DNA from: Nitrososphaerales archaeon
GTDB taxonomy: Archaea > Thermoproteota > Nitrososphaeria > Nitrososphaerales > Gagatemarchaeaceae
Direction: 5' to 3'
DNA length: 12,119 nucleotides
NCBI GenBank assembly: GCA_030040055.1
Contig: JASHUK010000064.1
Location: 1-12,119 of the forward strand
Notes under the pieces: generated by a model
Database searches by the model: none
Told to the model about the DNA's origin: nothing
The model's input: the letters and a program-made list of their open reading frames with translations, nothing else
Made by a program: the position numbers and the translations under genes
Part shown: positions 5,920 through 11,357 of the stretch, piece after piece
Layout: each line of letters begins with the position of its first letter
Numbering within the stretch: position 1 is the stretch's first letter

Positions 5920-6453
5920 TCACTTGGTCCTGCTTCTGATGACGTATCCCAGGCCACCGAATATCGCTCCGAGCGCGGCGATCCCGACCAGGTATCCGAT
6001 CGGGTTGATCCATGGAGAGAGGATGTGCACGTGCGCGTACAGTATGGCTGTCCCGTTGGTCGTGCCGTAGGTCGCGAGGTAGCTTCCCCCCTCGTAGCCC
6101 GCGTACATCAGGGCCCATGTCGAGGCCGCGACCCCCACGTTCATCAGCACGAAGTGGAGCCAGGCCAGGATGTTGGAGATCCCCGAGTACGCTTTGCCCT
6201 GTATGTCTTCGATGTAGAAGTAGAACAGCCCCGTGACCGCTATCCCGATTACCCCTATCATGATGTAGAGGATGTACCCGAGCGAGAACCAGGAGCCGGC
6301 GCTCCCCAGCGCCAGGATCTTCGTGGGGTCGACGGTGCCGAACCACTGGTACCACGGGTTGACGACGAATAGGGTCCAGAGGACTGCGAACATCCCCTGA
6401 ATGATTGCCGCCCAGATGAACCTGGGCATCCATTTGCCCTTTGCTTGTATCAT
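5920..6453 (-). CDS. 4-TM membrane protein, possibly heme-copper oxidase subunit I-like
   Basis: A 177-residue membrane protein with four predicted helices (about 11-31, 55-81, 93-119 and 149-173) and a short basic C-terminus. His100 lies in helix 3 (AWLHFVLMNVGV) and an AHVH motif (His141, His143) precedes helix 4. The pattern of WLHFxLMNxGV followed by AHxH before a Gly-rich helix resembles segments of cbb3/NorB-type heme-copper oxidase subunit I, but the protein is far shorter (subunit I has at least 12 helices) and the full set of heme and copper ligands cannot be present. I therefore call it a possible relative or accessory protein only. ATG 6453 has GAGGG nine bases upstream and a CTTAAAT box about 41 nt upstream, so this gene has a short 5' leader. 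It diverges from the UspA gene. Confidence 0.8.
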   Translation of the reverse strand: MIQAKGKWMPRFIWAAIIQGMFAVLWTLFVVNPWYQWFGTVDPTKILALGSAGSWFSLGYILYIMIGVIGIAVTGLFYFYIEDIQGKAYSGISNILAWLHFVLMNVGVAASTWALMYAGYEGGSYLATYGTTNGTAILYAHVHILSPWINPIGYLVGIAALGAIFGGLGYVIRSRTK

Positions 6454-6490
6454 GGATGTTTTCCCTCGGGGTCGCGAGGCCCGCCTTCGT

Positions 6491-6497
6491 ATTTAAG
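6491..6497 (-). promoter_or_regulatory. TATA box of 4-TM protein gene
   Basis: On the minus strand this reads CTTAAAT, about 41 nt before ATG 6453. With a GAGGG Shine-Dalgarno at 6463-6467 it predicts a short leader of roughly 13-18 nt, unlike the leaderless genes around it. Confidence 0.55.
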
Positions 6498-6510
6498 ACC
6501 GGGACACGAT

Positions 6511-6524
6511 TTCCAATGTTGGAA
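6511..6524. promoter_or_regulatory. Inverted repeat between divergent promoters
   Basis: TTCCAA-TG-TTGGAA is a perfect 6-bp inverted repeat in the region between the 4-TM and UspA genes. It lies about 22 bp upstream of the minus-strand box centre and about 50 bp upstream of the plus-strand box. A dimeric regulator bound here could act on either promoter. Confidence 0.4.
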
Positions 6525-6563
6525 CCGGCGCCCGCGTTCTCACGCATGGGAAACGGGGGTCGC

Positions 6564-6570
6564 ATTAAAT
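6564..6570 (+). promoter_or_regulatory. TATA box of uspA-like gene
   Basis: ATTAAAT is centred 29 nt before ATG 6596, consistent with a leaderless transcript that may run on through the downstream genes. Confidence 0.65.
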
Positions 6571-6595
6571 ACGGACGCCGGCAGGCCAAACGGCA

Positions 6596-7051
6596 ATGGC
6601 AGTGAATCGAAGCTTCGGAAAGATAGTGGTCGCCTTCGACGGGTCGCCTGACTCCGTCAGGGCGGTGGAGACGGGGTGCATTCTCGCGCAGAAGTTCCAG
6701 TCGGAGCTGGTCCTGGTGAACGTCTACACGCTTCCCGTATACGGGCTGGCCAGCCCGCTCCCGGGTACGCTCCCCAACTTCGACGTCCTGGAGGATGCCG
6801 CGAAGGAAAAGGCGCGTAAGACGCTTCAGGGGGGAATGGCGGTGGCCAGCAAGAGAGGGGTCAAGTGCCGCGCCGAGCTGCTGGAGGCTCCCAGCGTGCT
6901 CCAGGCGCTGGTGGAGTTCACGGACAAGGAGAAGCCCGACCTGATCGTCGCGGGGACGCGCGGGATGACGGGCTTCAAGAAGATGATAGTGGGGAGCGTC
7001 TCCAGCGGGCTAGTCAGCCACTCCAAGTTCCCCGTGCTTGTCGTCAGGTAG
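6596..7051 (+). CDS. Universal stress protein (UspA family)
   Basis: A single-domain cytoplasmic UspA protein of 151 residues, the usual length. It starts with the beta-strand KIVVAFDGSPDS (residues 9-20) and carries the complete ATP-binding signature G-x2-G-x9-G-[S/T] as Gly120, Gly123, Gly133-Ser134, with the final strand FPVLVVR at the C-terminus. ATP-binding Usp proteins act as stress-linked regulators or chaperone-like factors; the specific role is not visible. ATG 6596 is supported by the ATTAAAT box 29 nt upstream. It is the first gene of a plus-strand run with a small His-tailed protein, an epimerase-like protein, endonuclease III and a MazG-like enzyme, which fits a stress-response theme. 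Confidence 0.93.
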   Translation: MAVNRSFGKIVVAFDGSPDSVRAVETGCILAQKFQSELVLVNVYTLPVYGLASPLPGTLPNFDVLEDAAKEKARKTLQGGMAVASKRGVKCRAELLEAPSVLQALVEFTDKEKPDLIVAGTRGMTGFKKMIVGSVSSGLVSHSKFPVLVVR

Positions 7052-7066
7052 CGGGCATCAGGAGAA

Positions 7067-7369
7067 TTGTCCCTCCCTCAGTACCGGGTCGTCGTCGACT
7101 ACGTGAGCGAGGGGGAGGTGGCGAACCTCGTCAAGGGCTACGTCGAGCTGAAAGGGAGGAAAGTGCGCTTCTCCGGTGTCGCCTACGGCAGGTTCGGAGG
7201 CCAGAACTTCTCGCCGCAGTTCTCCGCGGCGGCCAAGCGCGCCCTGAAGGCGCTCGTCGAGAACCCGGACGCTCTGGAGGAGGACCTCCAACTCAGGCTG
7301 GTCCGCGGGGAGTTCGACGCCGAGCCGAGGCCGGGCGAAGTGCACCACCACCAGCACCTGGGGCAGTAG
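7067..7369 (+). CDS. Small protein with His-rich C-terminus, unknown function
   Basis: I do not recognise this 100-residue protein. It starts with a beta-strand-like stretch (YRVVVDYVSEGEVANLVKGYVEL), continues with KVRFSGVAYGRFGGQNF and a helix around residues 52-68, and ends with HHHQH within the last ten residues. The tail could bind Ni, Co or Zn, but no other metal ligands are clear. TTG 7067 is the most likely start: the frame is closed upstream by the UspA stop codon itself, in the same frame. AGGAGA at 7060-7065 lies very close to the TTG, closer than is ideal, so the exact start is uncertain. The gap to UspA is 15 bases, so the genes are very likely co-transcribed. Confidence 0.65.
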   Translation: MSLPQYRVVVDYVSEGEVANLVKGYVELKGRKVRFSGVAYGRFGGQNFSPQFSAAAKRALKALVENPDALEEDLQLRLVRGEFDAEPRPGEVHHHQHLGQ

Positions 7370-7373
7370 GTGG
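7368..7373 (+). promoter_or_regulatory. Shine-Dalgarno supporting CTG start of epimerase
   Basis: AGGTGG lies seven bases before CTG 7381 and overlaps the stop of the preceding gene. It is correctly spaced for CTG 7381 and far too distant for GTG 7411, the first conventional start codon in the frame. Confidence 0.45.
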
Positions 7374-7380
7374 CGGCTGA

Positions 7381-8304
7381 CTGAACCTTCTGATTGGGGC
7401 GACCGGCTTCGTGGGAGGGCACGTCGCCGAGTATCTGTTCCAGCAGGGGGAGATTTCCAAGGCGACCTTCAGGAAGGGCGCGCACCTGAAGGTCCTGGAC
7501 CAGAACGGGGTGCAGGTCATCGAGGCAGACCTCTTGGACCACCACTCGATGCACGAGGCGGTCGAAGGGTGCGACGTGGTCTACAGCATGGCTTCTCCGA
7601 TGCCGGGGGAAGACGAGGACTTCGAGAAGGTGAACACCGAGGGGGCGATGAGCCTACTCGAGGTCGCGCAGGAGATGAAGGTGAAGACCGTGGTCCACCT
7701 GGGGACGCTGGACGTGCATGGGACGGGGGAGGTGGACCAGGCGTCCGGGCTGAGCCCCTCCGAAGGCTACCAGAAGGGAAAGGCGTCAGCCGAGCGCGTG
7801 TTCCTGGAGTTCGCAAAGAGGAGCACCGAGCCCAGGGTCTTGATAGTCAGGGCGGCGAAGGCCATCGGGTCAGGGGAACCGTCAGTCGTGGTCCCCGTCC
7901 TTCGGATGATCGAGGACGGGAAGGTCGTCCTCCCGGAGAGCGGCGGGATGTCGTGGACTCACCCGAAGGACATCGGACAGGCGATGCTGAAGGCCTCGGC
8001 CTCGACCCTTCCGACTGGGACCGCGCTGCTGGTGAAGTCCTTCGACGCGACCCCGAGGGAGGTCGCCGACGGGCTCGTGAAGGCGGTCGGGGGGGAGGCC
8101 AGGTTCCGGGCACCCGGCCTGCTGGCGAAGTCTCCACTGTCGGAGTACGCAGCGCAGCAGTTGAGGTCCTGCGTACGGCTCGCGGCCCAGCCGTCCTGGA
8201 AGGACCTGGGCTACTCCCCGGAGTACGACCTGGCGCGGACAGCCCAGGAGATCGCACAGTGGTACAGGAAGGAGCCATGGGTAACAGAAAGGAACGGCAG
8301 ATAG
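7381..8304 (+). CDS. NAD(P)-dependent epimerase/dehydratase-like protein (SDR)
   Basis: This is an extended short-chain dehydrogenase/reductase fold. The nucleotide-binding motif GATGFVGGH (Gly6, Gly9, Gly12 counted from CTG 7381) is followed by the acidic AD end of a later strand, VVYSMASPM, the active-site strand HLGTLDVHGTG, and the catalytic YxxxK as Tyr130 and Lys134 (YQKGK). The C-terminal half holds a substrate domain with no sugar-specific signature I can name, so substrate and reaction are open. A stop codon lies at 7378-7380, and the first ATG/GTG/TTG in frame is GTG 7411, which would remove most of the glycine motif. I therefore place the start at CTG 7381 (307 residues), supported by AGGTGG. 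A sequencing frameshift at the start is the alternative. The 3' end overlaps endonuclease III by 28 bases. Confidence 0.85.
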   Translation: MNLLIGATGFVGGHVAEYLFQQGEISKATFRKGAHLKVLDQNGVQVIEADLLDHHSMHEAVEGCDVVYSMASPMPGEDEDFEKVNTEGAMSLLEVAQEMKVKTVVHLGTLDVHGTGEVDQASGLSPSEGYQKGKASAERVFLEFAKRSTEPRVLIVRAAKAIGSGEPSVVVPVLRMIEDGKVVLPESGGMSWTHPKDIGQAMLKASASTLPTGTALLVKSFDATPREVADGLVKAVGGEARFRAPGLLAKSPLSEYAAQQLRSCVRLAAQPSWKDLGYSPEYDLARTAQEIAQWYRKEPWVTERNGR

Positions 8305-8969
8305 CCCCGATCCTGTCCGCCATCAGGAAGATGGTCTACGCCTCCCGGGACGCAAGGGCCACCGCGCTGCTCGAGCTCCGCGAGTCCGAGCACGGGGACC
8401 CCTTCAAGGTGCTGATCGGGACCATACTCTCCCAGCGGACTAGGGATGAAAACACCACAAGGGCGACTGAAAACCTGTTTTCAAAGTACACGACCGCCGA
8501 GGAGCTCGCCCACGCCGACCCGAAGGTGGTGAAGGCGCTAATCCGTCCCTCCGGGTTCTACAACATGAAGACGAGGAACATCATCAGGGTCTCGAACCAG
8601 CTCCTGACGGAGTTCGGCGGGAAGGTCCCGGACAACATCGACGACCTGCTCAAGCTCCACGCCGTGGGGCGCAAGACGGCGAACTGCGTCCTGGTCTACG
8701 CCTTCGGCGAGCCTGCGATCCCGGTCGACACGCACGTGCACAGGATAGCGAACAGGCTCGGCCTTGTCACCACGAAGAAGCCGGAGGAGACCGAGGACCG
8801 GCTCACCAAGACCGTCCCCAAGCGGTACTGGCTGGACGTCAACGACCTGTTCGTGAGGTTCGGGCAGACCGTCTGCAAGCCCATCGGCCCCAAGTGCTCC
8901 GCCTGCACGCTGCGAGGGGAGTGCAGGTACTACCGGGCCGTCGTCGCCCCGAAGGCCAAAGGTTCATAG
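8277..8969 (+). CDS. nth: Endonuclease III (DNA glycosylase/AP lyase)
   Basis: Endonuclease III removes oxidised pyrimidines from DNA and cleaves the abasic site. The 230-residue product has the family features in order: a helical N-terminal part with ILSQRTRDENT, the helix-hairpin-helix LLKLHAVGRKTANCVLVY with catalytic Lys133, the catalytic Asp151 in VDTHVHR, and a [4Fe-4S] cluster ligated by Cys200-x6-Cys207-x2-Cys210-x5-Cys216. All key residues are present. ATG 8277 is chosen because AAGGAG at 8269-8274 is well placed and the length is normal. The gene overlaps the end of the epimerase-like gene, indicating coupled translation, and is followed 23 bases later by a MazG-like gene, linking repair of oxidised DNA with nucleotide-pool clean-up. 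Confidence 0.95.
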   Translation: MGNRKERQIAPILSAIRKMVYASRDARATALLELRESEHGDPFKVLIGTILSQRTRDENTTRATENLFSKYTTAEELAHADPKVVKALIRPSGFYNMKTRNIIRVSNQLLTEFGGKVPDNIDDLLKLHAVGRKTANCVLVYAFGEPAIPVDTHVHRIANRLGLVTTKKPEETEDRLTKTVPKRYWLDVNDLFVRFGQTVCKPIGPKCSACTLRGECRYYRAVVAPKAKGS

Positions 8970-8992
8970 CCGCGCTCCGTCGTGCGCCGCGC

Positions 8993-9319
8993 GTGCCCAC
9001 CCTCGAGGAGGCCAAGAGGAAGGTCGAGGAGCTGGTCGTCGCCAAGGGCTTCGGGAACGTCCCCTCAGAGATCCCCAACAAGCTGCTGTTCGCCTTCATC
9101 GAGCTCGGAGAGGCGGGGGACTCCTGGAAGAAGGGCAAGCCGACCGCCGAGACGATAGAGGAGCTTGTGGACGTGATATTCTACGTCCTAGACGCCTCGA
9201 GGCTCATCGACCCTGGCGCGGACCTCGACTCCGTCTTCGAGGCGAAGCTCGCAAAGAACCACTCCCGCCCGCACCGCTACGGGGAGGGCTTCCGCGACAA
9301 GCTGCAGCAGGCGGGCTAG
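8993..9319 (+). CDS. MazG-like nucleotide pyrophosphohydrolase
   Basis: This 108-residue all-alpha protein shows the MazG-superfamily Mg2+-binding pattern: Glu37-x2-Glu40 (IELGE) and Glu57-x2-Asp60 (EELVD) on neighbouring helices, with the family's C-terminal signature N-x-x-RPxxYG (Asn89 to Gly97). Such enzymes hydrolyse (d)NTPs, often non-canonical ones, to monophosphate and pyrophosphate. GTG 8993 is preferred over longer upstream readings because residues before it do not match the family and overlap the nth coding region. A weak box (TTCATAG, 8964-8969), which includes the nth stop, lies about 27 nt upstream; otherwise it is read from the upstream operon. Its stop TAG overlaps the stop of the convergent zinc-finger gene in the palindrome CTAG. 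Confidence 0.85.
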   Translation: MPTLEEAKRKVEELVVAKGFGNVPSEIPNKLLFAFIELGEAGDSWKKGKPTAETIEELVDVIFYVLDASRLIDPGADLDSVFEAKLAKNHSRPHRYGEGFRDKLQQAG

Positions 9320-9326
9320 GCCCGCC
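9310..9326. repeat. Inverted repeat over convergent stop codons
   Basis: GGCGGGC-TAG-GCCCGCC is a perfect 7-bp inverted repeat with a 3-nt spacer that embeds the stop codons of both convergent genes. It could form a GC-rich hairpin at both mRNA 3' ends. Archaeal termination does not depend on hairpins and there is no T-run, so an RNA-stability role is as likely as termination. Confidence 0.4.
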
Positions 9327-9525
9327 GGACCCACAGCAGAATCTTGTCCACGTGGCAGACGTATCCGTCGTACTGCGTCCCCTTCGCGTCGGAGACCGGC
9401 CCGACCCTGCCCATCGTCTTCCCGCACCCCTGGCAGACCCTGTCTGAAGGGTGCTGCTCCTCCTTCTGCCAGTCGAACATGAAGTAGGTCCAGTAGATCA
9501 GGTCCCCGGACCTCTCCAGCTTCAA
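9316..9525 (-). CDS. Small zinc-finger-like protein
   Basis: A 69-residue protein that I cannot assign to a named family. It carries one cysteine module, Cys31-x2-Cys34-x22-Cys57-x2-Asp60, preceded by an aromatic stretch (LIYWTYFMFDW). The ligand pattern matches the two modules of the protein encoded at 2561-2974, including CxGCG in one of them, so zinc binding is likely. A single-finger adaptor or a small regulator is possible. TTG 9525 is supported by the TTTAAA box about 30 nt upstream on the minus strand, the same distance at which the box precedes the acyl-CoA dehydrogenase on the other strand. The gene converges on and overlaps the MazG-like gene by four bases. Confidence 0.75.
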   Translation of the reverse strand: MKLERSGDLIYWTYFMFDWQKEEQHPSDRVCQGCGKTMGRVGPVSDAKGTQYDGYVCHVDKILLWVRRA

Positions 9526-9551
9526 GGGACCGTCAGGGCCCTCCGCGACGG

Positions 9552-9557
9552 TTTAAA
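9552..9557. promoter_or_regulatory. Shared symmetric TATA box for divergent genes
   Basis: TTTAAA is its own reverse complement. Its centre is 30.5 nt from ATG 9585 on the plus strand and 29.5 nt from TTG 9525 on the minus strand. No other AT-rich box exists between the genes, so one box appears to serve both in opposite directions. Confidence 0.6.
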
Positions 9558-9561
9558 GATG

Positions 9562-9576
9562 CCTGCCGACGGCAGG
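9562..9576 (+). promoter_or_regulatory. Inverted repeat between TATA box and acyl-CoA dehydrogenase
   Basis: CCTGCCG-A-CGGCAGG is a perfect 7-bp inverted repeat four bases after the TTTAAA box and eight bases before ATG 9585, so it spans the region where a repressor would block transcription initiation. It may be the operator for regulated expression of the dehydrogenase. Confidence 0.45.
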
Positions 9577-9584
9577 GACACGCA

Positions 9585-10808
9585 ATGGAAGCCCTCTTCG
9601 ACGCCTCCGTCCAGGAGGTCTCTCGCCTGCTCGGCCTCACCGACGCCGAGAAGTCGGTCCTCGAGGACGCCGACGCCGCCGCGTCGGAGCTGGTCACCTC
9701 GGAGTTCGAGAGCTACGTCCAGCGGAAGTACAACGACCAGGTCCCGGTCATACTGAGGAGGCACAACCTGATGGGCGTCCCAATCGCCTCAAAGTACGGG
9801 GGCAGGGGGGCGAGGCAGCTCGTCCAGGCGCTGTTCATGGAGCGGATGGGGCAGGTCGGGATGGGGGTGGTTACCTTCGCGGACGTGCACCAGTGCCTGG
9901 GGAGCCTGGTCATACAGGACTGGGGGAACGAGGAGCAGAGGTCCAGGTACCTGCCCCGCGCCGCTACGGGGGACGTCGTCCTCGCGTACGGGCTCACCGA
10001 GCCGGAGGCAGGCAGCGACCCGGGGTCGCTCAAGACGACCTTCGTGAGGGACGGAAGCTCCTACCGGCTGACCGGCTCGAAGTACCTGATCTCCAACGGC
10101 TCGGTCGCAACCAACATGATCGTCTTCGCCTACCCGGCGGAGGGAGGGAAGGGGCCGAGCGCCTTCGTGGTCGACACCAAGCAGAAGGGGTTCGAGGTCG
10201 ACATGAGGCTCGAGGAGAAGGTGGGGCTGTTCACGTCCGACACCTCCCTGCTCTCCCTCACCGACCTCGCGGTCCCGAAGGAGGACCTGCTGGGTGTAGA
10301 AGGGAAGGGTTTCTCGGTCGCCTACTCAGCCCTGCTGAACGGGAGGATCGGGATAGGCTCAGGGTGCGTCGGGGTCATGGAGGACTGCCTCAACCAGGTC
10401 AGGGAGAGGGCGACCTCCAGGGTGCAGCACGGGAAGCCGATCGGAAAGCACCAGCTCATACAGAAGCAGGTCGCGTTCATCGAGTCGTCGCTCGAGTCCT
10501 GCAGGTGGCTGGTCTACAGGGCGGCCCTGAAGAAGGACGAGTACGAGAAGGACATCTCCAACCTGGCCCTCAGGGGGGAGGCGGACAGGCTCTCGGCGGT
10601 CGCGAAGTACATGTCATCGAGGTCCGCGTTCGAGTCGGCGGACAGGGCCCTGCAGATATTCGGCGGTTTCGGGTACTCCATCATGTCCCCCGTGGCGAAG
10701 CATTTCCTCGACACCAGGGTCGCGAGGATATACGAGGGGACTGACGAGATCATGGAGCTCAAGATAGCGTCGTCGGTCCTCGGCAGGGAATTCGAAGCCT
10801 ACCGGTGA
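9585..10808 (+). CDS. Acyl-CoA dehydrogenase
   Basis: This FAD-dependent enzyme oxidises an acyl-CoA to the trans-2-enoyl-CoA, passing electrons to an electron-transfer flavoprotein. The 407-residue product has the three-domain acyl-CoA dehydrogenase layout. The FAD/substrate signature AYGLTEPEAGSD lies at about 134-145, GSKYLISNG follows, the third-domain helices contain GRIGIGSGCVGVMEDC and KHQLIQKQVAF, and the C-terminal signature QIFGGFGYSIMSP ... RVARIYEGTDEIM carries the catalytic base Glu384 in YEGT. Length and motifs indicate an intact enzyme; chain-length preference cannot be read. Start ATG 9585 fits the TTTAAA box. It may take part in fatty-acid or branched-chain amino-acid degradation. 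No other beta-oxidation gene is visible nearby; a CoxG-like gene follows after 33 bases with its own box. Confidence 0.95.
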   Translation: MEALFDASVQEVSRLLGLTDAEKSVLEDADAAASELVTSEFESYVQRKYNDQVPVILRRHNLMGVPIASKYGGRGARQLVQALFMERMGQVGMGVVTFADVHQCLGSLVIQDWGNEEQRSRYLPRAATGDVVLAYGLTEPEAGSDPGSLKTTFVRDGSSYRLTGSKYLISNGSVATNMIVFAYPAEGGKGPSAFVVDTKQKGFEVDMRLEEKVGLFTSDTSLLSLTDLAVPKEDLLGVEGKGFSVAYSALLNGRIGIGSGCVGVMEDCLNQVRERATSRVQHGKPIGKHQLIQKQVAFIESSLESCRWLVYRAALKKDEYEKDISNLALRGEADRLSAVAKYMSSRSAFESADRALQIFGGFGYSIMSPVAKHFLDTRVARIYEGTDEIMELKIASSVLGREFEAYR

Positions 10809-10811
10809 CCG

Positions 10812-10817
10812 TTAAAT
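10812..10817 (+). promoter_or_regulatory. TATA box of coxG-like gene
   Basis: TTAAAT is centred 27-28 nt before GTG 10842, supporting a leaderless start at that GTG. Confidence 0.6.
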
Positions 10818-10841
10818 CCTTCCCGACGGGGGGTCGCCCTC

Positions 10842-11291
10842 GTGCAGCTCCACCTCGACGGCTCCAACTCCATCATGGCCCCTTCAGAGTCGGTCTACTC
10901 CCTCCTGACGGACGCCGCCTTCCTCGCCACGACCCTCCCTGACGCGGAGGACGTCCACGTCCTAGACAAGACCAGCCTGGAGGCGACGATCAAGGTGAGG
11001 GTCGCCGTCGTGTCGAGCAAGCTGAGGATCAAGATGGCCGTGACGGCCACGCAGCCCCCGACGAACGCATCGCTGGCTGTGACCGGCACCGGGAGCGGGA
11101 GCAACATGCAGATCTCCAGCTCGTTCGAGCTCTCCGGAAGCTCCCCCACCACGATGAAGTGGATGGCCGACGCCGACATCACGGGGGTGATGGCCGGTCT
11201 GGGCTCGACCCTGCTGAAGGGCTTCGCGTCAAAGAAGGTCGCCGAGATCTTCGAAGGGATAACGAAAGCGATAGAAGAGCGCGCGAAGTAG
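10842..11291 (+). CDS. CoxG-like SRPBCC-domain protein
   Basis: This 149-residue protein matches the CO-dehydrogenase subunit G (CoxG) type of the SRPBCC/START-like helix-grip fold. It opens with a strand and a helix (SESVYSLLTDAAFLATTLPDAEDV, about 15-38), continues with alternating strands rich in Ser/Thr/Val, and ends with the conserved glycine-rich long helix GVMAGLGSTLLKGFASKKVAEIFEGI. CoxG proteins are membrane-recruiting or quinone/lipid-binding factors associated with molybdenum hydroxylases, but members also occur without them. No coxL, coxM or coxS gene is in view, so a CO-oxidation role is not shown. GTG 10842 is supported by the TTAAAT box. Confidence 0.85.
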   Translation: MQLHLDGSNSIMAPSESVYSLLTDAAFLATTLPDAEDVHVLDKTSLEATIKVRVAVVSSKLRIKMAVTATQPPTNASLAVTGTGSGSNMQISSSFELSGSSPTTMKWMADADITGVMAGLGSTLLKGFASKKVAEIFEGITKAIEERAK

Positions 11292-11316
11292 GCACCGCCC
11301 GCGGTCCGGCCACCGC

Positions 11317-11322
11317 TTTATA
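11317..11322 (+). promoter_or_regulatory. TATA box of metallophosphoesterase gene
   Basis: TTTATA is centred about 38 nt before GTG 11358, so transcription would begin roughly 10 nt before the start codon. No other start codon lies in frame in between. Confidence 0.5.
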
Positions 11323-11357
11323 CGAACCTGCCGGGGCACGCCGGCGGGAAGCGACCA

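Noticed and set aside
7049..7069. UspA reading through its TAG into the His-tail protein as one fusion
   Set aside because: The frames agree, but UspA ends at its normal C-terminal strand and length, and there is no sign of stop-codon recoding.
7569..8276. N-terminal extension of endonuclease III
   Set aside because: The frame is open upstream, but the extension is a low-complexity shadow of the epimerase-like gene; the motifs and a good Shine-Dalgarno place the start at 8277.
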